DNA of 64,000 bases. Origin: Melieria omissa (Eukaryota > Arthropoda > Insecta > Diptera > Ulidiidae). The position numbers and the translations under genes were made by a program. The stretch is taken from NCBI GenBank assembly GCA_963971225.1, contig OZ020269.1, positions 29,615,783 through 29,679,782 on the forward strand, read 5' to 3'. Under the pieces are notes generated by a model. That model was given only the letters and a program-made list of their open reading frames with translations. It did not search any database and was not told the origin of the DNA. Positions within the stretch are counted from its first letter, which is position 1. Each line of letters begins with the position of its first letter. Below are positions 47,420-58,659 of this stretch, piece after piece.

Positions 47420-48356
47420 ATAATTTTATCGTTTTTTTAGCTTCATTTCATCGAAGCTTAACACACACAATTTTTCCAAATTTGATTCCAAATGGTTTGA
47501 TGCCGATAAAACTTTTAAAACTGGCTTTAAAATCCCTGTTTTTATTTCTAATTTGTGTGCCCATCTTTGCAGCGTTCTAACTGACGGAAGAGGAAAATGT
47601 TTCTTCCACAGCAATTTGTACGCTTTGGGGCTTGTGGAATATATAGTGATTGATCGTGTTATGTTTTCCTCATTCTACACTTTTCTTTTCTCACCAGTTT
47701 TTAATTTTTGAATTTGACCTTTTGTAAACAGTTGCCCGAATGCTTTTTCCAAAATTGTTTTGTCTTGTTCCAAATATTCTATTTTTATTTTGAAATTTAT
47801 ATTTTCTTCCCGCAAATTTTTACTGCAGAAATTAGTGTTTTACATATCGAAGTCAAAAAATCAATTTAGCGAACTTACATTTCCTTCCACAACAACTTTA
47901 TGTCTTTGTTACAGTTACATTCGATGTAAGTTGAAGTGTCGGAGAGAACTTTGTCCATCTCGTCTTGTAATCGTTCTTGCTTCCGGAAACCTATTGTAAA
48001 ATAACAATTGCATATACATATGTATCAAACCAGGCTTTCTGTAAATCATACCCATTTTGAATTGAAGGTCTTTCAAAATCATCCTCCTTGAAGTGGCGCG
48101 AGCAAATTCTTTCATTGTCGAAATTTATGTTTTCGCGTCCACAAAAAGTTGCCCAAATGCTTCTTTGCAGAGCGTCTTTTGGGAACCTCAAATAATGTGC
48201 GCCTGTGAATCTGCGGCTTACATAAATTTTGTAAAAATCTTGTTAAATATAAACAACGTAACACATGGAACCACAATCACAAATATTAAAATTCACAAAT
48301 TACTTACATGTTTTTGTTGCATTATTTTGCCGACATTGGCCACTGCACACTTCATT
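47420..48356 (-). pseudogene. Truncated P-element/THAP-type transposase
   Basis: Minus strand. A first exon reads MKCAVANVGKIMQQKH (48356-48308), then GTAAGT. A second begins near 48210 with HYLRFPKDALQRSIWATFCG, followed by ERICSRHFKEDDFERP. This is a THAP zinc-finger DNA-binding domain (C-terminal half with C and H ligands). Further on are SPKAYKLLWKKHFPLPSVRT, then LQRWAHKLEIKTGIL, and CVLSFDEMKLKK, the P-type region ending at the first catalytic Asp (FDEM). After KLKKR comes a stop, and the rest of the catalytic domain is absent. Some internal frames between the blocks are broken. No terminal repeats were assigned. Confidence 0.75.
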
Positions 48357-48500
48357 GTTTATGTTTCTTCTTTTAAAACTATCGCGCCACAAATCTTCGA
48401 AACTTTTTCGCGATAACGTTAAATTTTGTGCTTTGGATTGTTCCACAAATTGCACTTCGTTTTGGTAAAAACTTCGCGTTGAAATATTGAATAATTTCAA

Positions 48501-51500
48501 AAATATTGTTCGCCAATCAAATTATTCGTAAGGAATGAAAATAATTTTAAGGTGCCCAAGTGACGTAGAATTCAAATTTTTTTTTTTCGAGATGAGTTTT
48601 ATTTACTCATGGGAAGCAGAATTGACAGAAATTAATTAAACTGTCAAAAAATATGTATATAAACGTGTTTTCAGACTTAAAAAGGAATATACGGACGAAT
48701 AATAAAAATACAGTAATATACTCTGGGTCACCTTATAAATTTTCACCAGTGATGTCATCAGCCGGATGTCCTAATCTCTATTTTATCATTCTTGGTTTGA
48801 GCGCCGTATAAGACAACAAAAAGGTCATCAGAATGGCAAAAAACTTGCAAAGCAAACCAGTCAAACACAGAGAGAACAAGTACATCACACAATTCTGATA
48901 ATAAATCAACTTTAATTAAATCAAAATTACTTCTTAAAGCTTCAAAATTTTGTTTATGATTTTTTATAATTTTTTTAATTTTTTAATTTGTTTTTAAAAA
49001 TTTCAAAAAATTAAAAAAATTAGTAATTAATAAACTATGGTGTTAGAATGTCAGTCTGGCAAAAGAAAATCAGTCTGGGCTTGGAAAATGAAAATAATTC
49101 AACTTGTTTTAAATTCATTTTCAAATTATATCGAAATCTCGCTACTGACCTCGTCGTAATGGCAATTACAATATTTGTGTGTATGTAGGTATGATGCACA
49201 AATACACATGTAAACGTAGACGCAAATTTGTGTAATTCGTAATTAATTGCACGCGTTATAACTGTACAACACGAGAGTGACTGTGCATCTATTACAAACA
49301 TTTGCACTTCGTATGTATGTATGACTGGTAGATGTTTGCATGTGAAGTGCATGTGAATGTTGCATTTATTAATTTGTATTTTATTATTGGCATTTCGAGC
49401 TGCGGTCACTAAGTATGCATGAAATTACAAACTCTACGCACACACACACATACACTCACAAACACAAACACAACCCGCAAAACCGCCCTGGCCACAGCAG
49501 CAATTGGCAAATTTCATTTACGCAGCAACTAAATACATGAAAATATTTACATTTAAATGCGCCGCCAAATTACTTAGTGCCATCAAATCTGTGTTTAACT
49601 GTTTTATATTACTAAATTAAATACGCATTATGCTGGCATTACGCCGAAACGCCAATTTGTACAATCGACTAGAACACAAACTAAACAAACACTAATAATT
49701 ACAATAATTATTAGTGGAAATAAATTTTAAGTATCGCAGTTGTCAGTTGCATTTGTCGTTAAGTGTCAATGAATGATATTGATTTGAGAGTAAACTGTGA
49801 ATACCAATAAAAGCGGAATTAAAAGTCGACTGTGAACACCGTACTTTCAATCGGAGTACTCTGAATCAAATGTTTGATTATTTTGAAGAACTTTCGCATT
49901 ACATTTTAATTTTCAATCATTTTAGGAAGCCAATTTATTTGTTTTCGTGAAGTGGAAGGAGATAATTTTCCTCTTTCATTTGGTACTCATGTCATCATCA
50001 TTATAAAACCGCAAATATGAACAAAAAATATTAAAAATGTGGATGTCCCTAAACTTTTAAAGTCCTTTTAAAAGGACTTTGGATCATGTATGACTTCTAG
50101 TTTCTCGCTTAAACCAATATTTGGATGGGTTTTGGCAAAACCCACTTTTTTAACTGTAATTTTTCTGTTTTTTATTTACGTTAGGCTTTATATTTGCACA
50201 AATAATATATCTTTCATCTTGGATTTTAACCAGAGGAAATAATTATATTTTATCTGTACAAAAATAGGTACGTGAAAATTAATAGTTTTTGAAAATGGTG
50301 GAAAAAAATCACTTTTTTTTACTTTAACCGTCAGTAACATCCCCAAATCTCATCCGATTTGGACAATCTATATATCACTGGAAAGGCTAAGGTATTATCT
50401 TCTGAATGACAGATCGAAAAGTCAGATAATTCGTTTATAAGATATGCACTTATAACTGAGAAACAGATAAAAAGCTGGTATTTCAAAGATTTTTCGAAAA
50501 CGCTTCTTAAAGAAATTTTTTGATTTTTAGTTTCGCGTTCAGCACAGTAGTATAATTTACATATATTATGAGCCCATTAAATTTGGTTCCTTTATACAAT
50601 TTGTTGACAAATTCTTGACTCCAAAAGAGTCAAAAGAGTAAAACAAACACACTTTTAAACAATTTTTGAGCCCATCGAAGGTTGTTTTTTGAAAACTGAT
50701 TTATGATTATTAATATTTTTACCAAGTTTGAGGTCAATTGTCCCATGAAGTCATGTTTCTCCTAACAAACTATTAACACATTTTTTATCACATCCAGTGT
50801 TGATTTCCAAACAATTACAAATTTTTACATATATGTAAGCAAATTTATTTTAATTTTTAAGTATAAGTAGTATTAATAAAACATTATTATAATTTGTATT
50901 AGTTATTATCATTATTTTTCCAAAGTTGACTTTAGTAATCAGTACATTGATTCGGTCGAATGATAGATCAGATTTCATACTAATAACACTTCTCAGACAA
51001 TTCAAGGAATCACTTTCCTTGACTCAGATTTTTATTTTTAGATATCTGCTGGGAGCCTATTTCAGAAACTAATCCTCATGTAAGGGTAATTCTGTCAGGT
51101 CTCAGGTCAAGTTTGCGAGCGAAGAACATTTTCATAAAAAGAGTTTGACAGTTTTGTCTCTTTCTCGTCTTTGCAGCTTCTGCAGAATGTATTTAAAATC
51201 ATACCAAGTTTCCTTGGATGTCTGCCAATTAAGCAATGCCTTGAAGAGCCTTCGCAATAAACCCTGTTTGGTCTATTTTTAGAGTAAACACTTTTTTCAA
51301 GCCCTTATCTCTCTTTGTCTTCCTTCTTTGTTGAGGGAACAGTCTGACAACTGCAGCACTCAGACAGCAACTAAAGACTACGGAGAAATCTGAGTAGATC
51401 GTGTGCTGGCAAGGAGTCAAGGTGACCGCTTCTCATCACATCAGTAAACAATTTTTCAAACCTGATTTACACACATCTTCCTTACGGGCAGGACAACACG

Positions 51501-51980
51501 CTCTATCAGATATACAGTGGGGAATTTTAGGGTTCAAACCCCTTTTAAATATGTGGATCTTGCAAACATATTGTAGTGCAAAAGTTGGTTTCAACTGGTA
51601 TGGCGTTCAAAACTTGTAAATATATAAGAAGTTTCATTTATATTATTATATTTATATTTCAATCATAAGTTTATAGAAGTTTCATTTTATAAGTACTTAT
51701 TGCGCCACATGTCCTTTAATACTCCCATACCATACTTTCCTCGAGTTGGATAAAATATTTCAAGGAATTCATAGCAAGCTTTTCCCGCAATTTACATGCA
51801 TCGTTAGCAATTCAGACTAAAGTTAGCCCACACATACGATGATTCCAAGTACATGAATTGCATATCTAAAACATTTTTACACCAATTCTTCGAATTGCTG
51901 CCTGAAAAGTATTGTGTACACTTTTATGCCGAAATGTATTCGCACCAAAACCCCTTTTTAGATTTTTCCCATAAACTTAC
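48501..51980. other. Intron sequence, no gene recognised
   Basis: Mostly AT-rich, with CA-rich tracts near 49440. It holds a perfect 22-bp palindrome at 50059-50080. Short frames only. Confidence 0.45.
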
Positions 51981-52054
51981 CAAACATTCGAGCGACGCTG
52001 TGTGACCGTATTCGGCGTAAATCATTTGCCGGTAAACCGCAATCATGGGCGAGA
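51981..52054 (-). CDS. Colmedin-like gene, start of Ig domain 2
   Basis: A 74-bp exon with acceptor ATGCGTCGCACAG and donor GTAAGT. It reads SPMIAVYRQMIYAEYGHTAS followed by LECL. The Cys is the first disulfide Cys of Ig-2. It ends on a whole codon, matching the phase of the next exon, which lies 20 kb away across the largest intron of the window. Too short for an ORF-based search but clear from phase and domain continuity. Confidence 0.9.
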
Positions 52055-52550
52055 CTGTGCGACGCATGAAATAACAGAAAAAAAAGTGAATAATTGTACA
52101 AATTTTTACATAAATAATTTAGTTATTTATGACGTTGAGTGAGTGAGCAAAAACGCAAATTTTTCAAAGGATAAAATGGCAACTAATGTGGCGCCAAATG
52201 AGCAAATTGGCCGTGGGGCTTTTTTAAGTTTTTCATTATAATTGAAATAAATTATTCGTCATGGGATTTCAAGGGCATTGAAAGTGACATTGGGCCCAGC
52301 AAATGGCGCCACACAACCATCAACGCATTAAAATTTATGAAAAACAAAAAGCGTCAGACTCATCCACCGTAGACTGTCATTAAAAATTCAACGAAAATGG
52401 CCCTTTTGTTTCGGGTTTTCTATTCACTAAAAAAAAAAGAGCAAATGAAACACTTTGCAACGTTCGCAACTGGCCAACGCGCAAAGTGAATAATTAAAAT
52501 GTGAACCTGATGACAAATGCATTTAGCGAACAATTGGCGGCCATACTCAC

Positions 52551-52679
52551 AGTGCACCTCCACTAGGAAGGTGGCGTTCGCCACCGGCGCAATGCCATTG
52601 TCCGCGAAGCAGGTGTAGGCGGCCATCTGGTTGCGTGTGATGTTGTTGAATTTCAGAAACGGTCCGCTCACCGACGACA
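52551..52679 (-). CDS. Colmedin-like gene, Ig domain 1, second half
   Basis: A 129-bp exon, acceptor GCGTTTAG, donor GTGAGT, one base over at each end. It completes Ig-1 with the E/F strands (LKFNNITRNQMAAYTC) carrying the second disulfide Cys, and a G strand ANATFLVEV. Two N-glycosylation sequons (NIT, NAT) fit an extracellular location. The intron between the two halves is only 97 bp. Confidence 0.92.
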
Positions 52680-52776
52680 CTAAACGCAGCGGAAGACATG
52701 AAATTGTGCAAATTAGCATTGGTCGAAATTCCCTAACGAACAAAGGCGCACAGCGCCCAGCGGCCGCCACACTCAC

Positions 52777-52923
52777 TTTCCACGCCGAGGATATTAATTG
52801 TGCGGCCATCGTCGCGACGCCACTCGACATGCGGCAGCGGATTGCCGGTGGCGGCGCAGCTCAGGTTCAGCGATTTGCCCTCCTCGACAATGACGGTGCG
52901 CTGTATGTGCGGCGCATTGATAT
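52777..52923 (-). CDS. Colmedin-like gene, Ig domain 1, first half
   Basis: A 147-bp exon, acceptor TTTCATTGCAG, donor GTGAGT. It encodes the A-to-C' part of an I-set immunoglobulin domain: DINAPHIQRTVIVEEGKSL, then the first disulfide Cys in NLSCAATGNP and the core Trp in VEWRRDDG. The reading frame depends on the GC donor of the preceding exon, so this exon also supports that splice site. Confidence 0.93.
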
Positions 52924-53362
52924 CTGCAATGAAACAAGAACAAATATTATAAATCGAATTGACTGGAACACTATGCAGGCAGAGAAGGTAGGTGGGGGTT
53001 AATAAAGGCCCATTGTGATATGGCAATAAATCGAACTGATACTTGCTTAGCCAGAAAACTAGTTATAGCTTCTAATGAAGTTAAGTAGTCTTCAAATAAG
53101 CCACAACCAACACATTCATTCAAACTCGAATGATGTCATGTTTGCGGCGAAATTTCAAATGCAATGTCACAAGCACACACTTTTCATACATATGTATGTA
53201 TGTGTATATGTGAATGTGTCAGGGACACTTAAAGCAGACAACCTGCAAATGCATTTTCATTAAAAAAACTTCAGCTGCAATTGATGCTGCCGGGTCAAGG
53301 TGAAAACGAAAGACAGACAGACATTTTGCCATATTTATATTTGCACACATTTTCGTACTTGC

Positions 53363-53500
53363 CTGCTATCGATGGCGGTATGAGCAGATCGTTCGAGAAG
53401 CTGCCGTTGAGTAATTGCACTTTCCACGCATTGATGCCGGGAATGCCAGGTGTGCCGTTGCTGCCCGACTTACCAGGACGACCGCGCGGCCCCGCTATTC
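53363..53500 (-). CDS. Colmedin-like gene, end of collagen region and linker
   Basis: A 138-bp exon. It adds eight further Gly-X-Y triplets (GIA GPR GRP GKS GSN GTP GIP GIN), then a linker reading AWKVQLLNGSFSNDLLIPPS with an N-glycosylation sequon (NGS). Its 3' splice partner is unusual: the donor must be AG|GCAAGT, a GC-AG intron. Using the GT four bases further would shift the frame and destroy the following Ig domain. Confidence 0.9.
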
Positions 53501-53810
53501 CTGTTGAACGAGAACAAAATATGCACATTTATATGAAGTTGAAAAGAAGATAATGACAAATTAAATGTTAATGCATTTAATGAAGAATATAAAAGCAAAT
53601 TTAAAACTTAAATGAATTCATGAAAGTTTTTAGTTTAAACAAAAAATGAGAGAAAAACATAAACGGGAGGTAAAACGGGAGATAATGCGAAATGTTACAG
53701 GTTTTTTCTGCAATTCTTGTTTTCTCCTAATGATGTGAAATAAAATGAGATTAAGTCACAACAAGTGAAGTGAAATTTACACAATTCCGTTTAATACAAA
53801 TCAAGTCGAA

Positions 53811-54471
53811 TAAAATAAAATAAAATAAAATAAAATAAAATAAAATAAAATAAAATAAAATAAAATAAAATAAAATAAAATAAAATAAAATAAAATAAAA
53901 TAAAATAAAGTAAAATAAAATAAAGTAAAATAAAGTAAAATAAAATAAAATAAAATAAAATAAAATAATATAAAATAAAATAAAATAAAATGAAATAAAA
54001 TAAAATAAAATAAAATAAAATAAAATAAAATAAAATAAAATAAAATAAAATAAAATAAAATAAAATAAAATAAAATAAAATAAAATAAAATAAAATAAAA
54101 TAAAATAAAATAAAATAAAATAAAATAAAATAAAATAATTTAAAATAAAATAAAATAAAATAAAATAAAATAAAATAAAATAAAATAAAATAAAATAAAA
54201 TAAAATAAAATAATTTAAAATAAAATAAAATAAAATAAAATAAAATAAAATAAAATAAAATAAAATAATATAAAATAAAATAAAATAAAATAAAATAAAA
54301 TAAAATAAAATAAAATAAAATAAAATAAAATAAAATAAAATAAAATAAAATAAAATAAAATAAAATAAAATAAAATAAAATAAAATAAAATAAAATAAAA
54401 TAAAATAAAATAAAATAAAATAAAATAAAATAAAATAAAGTAAAGTAAAATAGAATAGAATAAAATAAAAT
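53811..54471. repeat. (TAAAA)n pentanucleotide array, ~132 units
   Basis: About 660 bp of nearly perfect TAAAA units with a few single-base variants (TAAAG, TAATA, TAATT, TGAAA, TAGAA). The long minus-strand reading frame here (repeated FILFY) is an artefact of the repeat. Confidence 0.98.
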
Positions 54472-54745
54472 CCAGTCAATTCAATTTTATTAAATTCCAC
54501 TCAAGTCAAGTCAAATAAAATCATAACAAACTTATTTGAATCGATTCAAGTCAAGTCATACCAAATCAAATCAGGTGAAGTCAACTTAAATTACGTCAAC
54601 TCAAGTCAAACCAAATCAACTCAAGTCAAATCGTGCTAAGTCAAATCAAATCATATCAAATTATATGAAATCACGTTAAGTCAAGTGGAGTCAAATCAAA
54701 TCAAATCGAATGAATCAAATCAAAATCAATCAAATTTTTCGGAAC
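54472..54745. repeat. Degenerate (TCAAG/TCAAA)n pentamer tract
   Basis: Diverged five-base units such as TCAAGTCAAGTCA and CAAATCAAATCA continue the pentamer periodicity from the TAAAA array. A few related units (CAAATCAAGTCG) also occur left of the array near 53797. Confidence 0.85.
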
Positions 54746-56290
54746 CAGCCCAAAATAAACAAACAGTTAAAGGATTCATTGGCTTCTCTTCAGCATGACA
54801 ACTCTATGTATCTGGGATTCAGTTTAGTTAGGTTCAGAGAGCAGGTAAAGGAACGTTTGGAATCCGTACTCACTGGTGGGAAGCTTAACCCTCTAATTGG
54901 GATTCCTGACAGAAGTTAATCACGTTAGACCTGTTGAACCATTTACTATCTTAGACCTAAGACCAATATTCTGTTAATCCTAATCCAAATGGCTATTTTT
55001 TGATCAAAATTAAACTGATTTAAAGTTGTTTGAGCAATTATTTTCTAACTTGAATCGCATAGATTATTTCATTCCTTGATGTTTCACAGTGTCACAACAC
55101 CTCATTAAATTACGTAAAGACTAATAAGTCGAATTAATCGAATGTATGAGTTCAATATAAACTAATTTCTTTGCTTTAATTCCTCATAAATTTTAATAAC
55201 ACAATACTTAATTGCAATGATAATTTTAATTGCATTTGCTTTTCTTTTTGTTAAACATTTAATCCGCGCCCTGCTGAGCGCCATTAATGCGGCATTAGTG
55301 CAAAGCAATTTCGCATTCAATTATAATTTAACGCATAATTAGCGCTGATTATTTGCAGAGTTCATTTGCAGCTTGGCGCCTTTCAAAGCATTTTCCAATT
55401 ATGAATGGTAAATAAACGAAACACAAATTAAATTCTTTTCGAACAAATTTAAATTAGTCGCCATTTCTTGGGGCGTGGGTCGGTGGGCCAAGTCATCAAG
55501 TTGAAGCTCAGGCAACACAAACACAAAAATCACAGTTTGCTGCTTTGCACCGCACACCGCAACTTCGAAGCGGCAAACTTAAATGTGCAAAGAAGCTGAA
55601 AAAAGTGAACAACAAACAAAGCAGTAAAGCCGACAGCAAATAAGGAATAAGCACACGCCGAGTACACATTTAACGGCGCCTAAAACTATGCACGGCTACG
55701 CCGCGATAAATCACACCAAACAACTGCGAAAGTAATTTCAATTGCAACCGAAGGGCGAATTGCGCGCTCGCGCCCGGCCAACTGTGTAAACATGCAGCGG
55801 TCGCAGTGCGGTTGCTGCTGTAGTTTCATTGGCGGCGGAAATCGCGAATGTAAATGAAAATTCATAGCGGAAGTGCTTGAGTGGAGCTGACGTGGACGTG
55901 GACCTACCAAAAACCGGAAACAATTTTGGCCGCATTAAAAATGCTGCAGCGCCACTTTTGTTGTTGTATCTTTGTTTTATTTAGTTTTTTGTTTACTTTA
56001 AGCAAAGCAAATCAAAGTTGCTTGAATGCCTCGAGAAAAACATGAAGAAAATCGAAGCGATAGAGTGAAGCTGCCTGTAAGAGTTGTTGTGTTAGTAGAG
56101 GAAAGAAAATCCCACACAGCAGCAGAAAACACGATAGAAAAGCAATTGCGAGCTTAATTTTATGGCTGTCAAAGTTCATAAGATTTTACAGCGCTGTCAT
56201 GTTGAAGCTGCAGAAACTTTTTCAGCCCAAATTAAAACATGAGTACAAAAAAATTGTGTCGATTGTGTCAGTTAACTCTATCGCACTCAC
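54746..56290. other. Intron sequence between collagen exons
   Basis: No gene recognised; a short open frame at 54710-54919 overlaps the end of the pentamer tract and shows no domain. Confidence 0.5.
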
Positions 56291-56729
56291 CTTTCAAGCC
56301 GCGCTCGCCCGGCGGTCCTTGTGCGCCCTTCGGTCCCGACAAGCCATCTTTGCCGTCTTTGCCGTGCATGCCGTCGCGTCCGTCCAAGCCGGGCAGCCCG
56401 TCCTTGCCCGGTATGCCATCGGCGCCCGCACGACCCGGTACGCCATCCAAACCTGGCTCGCCCGGCACACCGTCACGTCCGTCCAAGCCGGCACGCCCCG
56501 GTATGCCAATATCTCCCTTGGGACCGCGTGGACCCACTGGTCCGAGCGCCCCGTCAATGCCGGGCGGTCCGGGCAGTCCAACATCGCCACGATTGCCCTT
56601 CGGTCCCGGTATGCCAGGCAAACCGGGCGGGCCAGTGGTGCCTTTCGGGCCCAACGGCCCCGGCGGACCTTGCGGACTGGACGGACAGTACTCCTGAGTG
56701 CCGCGACAAAAGCCGGTAATGATTTTCTC
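56291..56729 (-). CDS. Colmedin-like gene, main collagen exon
   Basis: A 439-bp exon, acceptor ATACTTGCAG, donor GTGAGT. It opens with [20 protein letters not shown] and then runs into 42 Gly-X-Y triplets with no interruption. X is often Pro and Y often Lys, Arg or Asp, and there are many GKD/GRD and GPP/GPK triplets. This is the triple-helix-forming part, so the protein should trimerise. The exon ends after one base of a Gly codon and the repeat continues directly in the next exon. GC content is far above the flanking introns, which is expected from Gly/Pro codons and not a sign of transfer. Confidence 0.95.
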
Positions 56730-57793
56730 CTGCAAGTATGGATAATGAAAATAAATTTTTGTTTGAGACACACATTATTTAACAACTTTCACAAAATTAT
56801 TCAAAATTCTTCACTTATGAATTTTTCCTCATTAAAGGTTTGCAAACACAGAAAGTTATGAAAATAATTTATACAAACATATTTCGGAAATAGGAAAAAA
56901 TATACATTAAAAAATTTAAAACTTACTTATTTTGCAAAAATAAAAAAAATTTCTTGAAAATTTATGGAAAAATATAAAAATTACAAAAATTAAAATAAAC
57001 AAATTTTAAATATTACATCTTTAATTATTATTATTTTTTTAATTAAATACATATTTAAAAAATTTATGACATTACATTTAAACATTAGTTTTTATATATT
57101 TATACAATTGTGGTTTTAATTAAATAAATATTTCCAATTTTCTAATAAATGTTATTTTATTTATATATTAAATTTATATATTATATATTAAATATTTATA
57201 TATTAAATATAGAATTATTATTTATTTTAAATAAAAAAAATATTTTGAGAATATTGTGGAAATGGACATCAACAAATTTTAACTATTATTATTTAATTGT
57301 TATTTATTTTAAATTGAAAACAAATTTTGCAGATATTGTATGTGAAAATAGAAATCTTAATTAATTTAATTATTTTTATTATAATTTATTTATTTAAACT
57401 TTCACTATCATCATTTTTAATTAATTATTATTTTCCTAATTTTCTATTAAATTTAACTTAAAAATTTATTTCTTTTATTATGATTTATTAAATTTTATTC
57501 AAATAAAAACAAAGTATTTCAGCTCTCATTTTCATTTTCAGTTTTTTTTAAACAACTAAACACAAATTGGAGTTTGGAAAAATATTGCAAAAATGTCCCA
57601 CAGCCCATTTAAACTTTAAACAAAAGATTCCAAAATCAAGCAAATCGAACGTGCTTTCTTTTGACCACATCACAAAAGATAACACAAGACAAATGCCAAA
57701 TTTTGCGCATTCGTGTTGCCTCACTTTGGTGCATCATTTTCGAAAGCCCCTCCCTACCCCCATACAGGCTTAGCCGCTTGGGCTGCCACTTAC
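56730..57793. other. AT-rich intron
   Basis: Very AT-rich from about 56870 to 57500 (TTTATATATTAAATA-type repeats). It separates the linker and main collagen exons. Confidence 0.6.
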
Positions 57794-57939
57794 CGGCACT
57801 CGGCAGTACGTATTCAGGTAGATCCATTCATCACCGCCCGGCGCGGCGCCCTTCAAGCCGGTCCGCTTGCGTATCTCCATGTCCTGCTCCTCCAGCACCT
57901 TGCGATGATTTGGATTGAAGAACTCAATGAAGGGATCAG
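57794..57939 (-). CDS. Colmedin-like gene, linker exon before the collagen region
   Basis: A 146-bp exon between an acceptor (TTTTCACAG) and a GTAAGT donor. It begins with two bases completing a codon and ends on a whole codon. It reads DPFIEFFNPNHRKVLEEQDM, then a basic patch (IRKRTGLKG), then EWIYLNTYCRVP. It probably forms the non-helical segment preceding the triple helix. The single Cys near its end, together with two Cys at the start of the next exon, could crosslink chains; that is inference. Confidence 0.85.
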
Positions 57940-58530
57940 CTGTGAAAACATCAAACAAAATTAAAAGGAAATTTTCGTAATGGAGCTGCTGCAGTAAAGC
58001 GGAAAATACACAACCGAAGCGAGCCGGCCAGCCGGTCGAGTCAGTCAGGCGAACAGGCGTTCGAGCACACAGACGCCGATCGGCCGGACGTGGTGCCGAG
58101 TGAATGTAGCAAATTAAGATGGCCGTCGATGGTGCAGCCCAATCGAATCTTCACTGCAGTGCCGCTGCCAATGCCGACGTCGGCGCTCAAATGGCAGCTG
58201 CAAAGTTTAAGCACAAAAGTTGCTGCAGCGGCGACCAAATTACGGCTGCGAAATGATGGTCGGCGCCAGCATTTTGCCATTGCAACGAGCCACTGCAATG
58301 GCAGCTGTGTGAAAATTCGAAGGAAACTTTTTCGCATTTGAATGGACTGTGGCAACACATGGCCGGCGCGCCTCCCCGACTCCAAATGATCGGCGCGCCC
58401 ATTACGGCATTGCCGAGCGGCACAATGGCCGCCGGCCGGCCGAAGGGGTGGCGGGCTAAGTTTTCTATTAACTTTAGCGCCAGCGCTGGCGGGATTTGCT
58501 ACTTTACGTTTTGGCATTACGAGTGCTTAC

Positions 58531-58658
58531 CGGAGCCGTAACACGAGTCGTGTTGGCGCTTTTTATTGCCAGCAACATTGTTGAGATTCGAATTTATTGT
58601 GTGTGCTTTGGATTGTTCGTTGTTGTTGTTGTTTTTTCTTTTTTTTTGTTGGCGTGGA
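58531..58658 (-). CDS. Candidate upstream coding exon of the colmedin-like gene
   Basis: A possible exon ending at a GTAAGC donor just left of 58531. Its last base (G) would complete an Ala codon with the first two bases of the exon at 57939, which is exactly the phase required. It is open through a Lys/Asn-rich stretch ending in the residues NKKRQHDSCYGS. The proposed acceptor (TTCTTCTGCTAAG) is plausible but chosen by eye, and the poly-Lys/poly-Asn part is low-complexity. The reading could be chance. Transcript data or alignment to a related fly would decide. Confidence 0.3.
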
Positions 58659-58659
58659 C

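Larger units (their letters stand above)
17252..57939 (-). other. Colmedin-like gene (collagen + 2 Ig + olfactomedin), span of the 14 exons found
   Basis: Span of a split gene whose exons are listed separately; both ends are incomplete. Seen: 14 minus-strand exons with consensus splice sites whose phases agree at every junction. Order in the protein: an acidic/basic linker, about 50 uninterrupted Gly-X-Y triplets, Ig-1, Ig-2, a Cys-rich linker, then an olfactomedin domain. Known: collagen plus olfactomedin defines the colmedins (C. elegans UNC-122, vertebrate gliomedin), which are type II membrane or shed surface proteins working at synapses and axon-glia contacts. The extra Ig pair fits my memory of Drosophila CG6867. 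No signal peptide or membrane segment is visible, since the first exons lie to the right of the window. The final olfactomedin exon (roughly 25-30 residues expected) was not found in 1-17251 and probably lies to the left. Introns range from 70 bp to 20 kb. Confidence 0.9.

Noticed and set aside
46352..48500. Direct repeats at 46400 and 46987 as LTRs of a retrovirus-like element
   Set aside because: Only about 300 bp lies between them, with no coding content, and one copy is bounded by perfect inverted repeats, which fits a DNA element instead.
53751..54500. A 249-codon open frame on the minus strand (repeated FILFY)
   Set aside because: It is the translation of the (TAAAA)n microsatellite, not a gene.
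56199..56861. Long open frames on the plus strand and in other frames over the collagen exon
   Set aside because: They are shadows of the GC-rich collagen-coding exon on the minus strand; only the Gly-X-Y frame has a protein signature and matching splice sites.
58041..58517. 158-codon open frame on the minus strand
   Set aside because: GC-rich low-information frame with no recognisable domain and no splice-phase fit to the colmedin-like gene.
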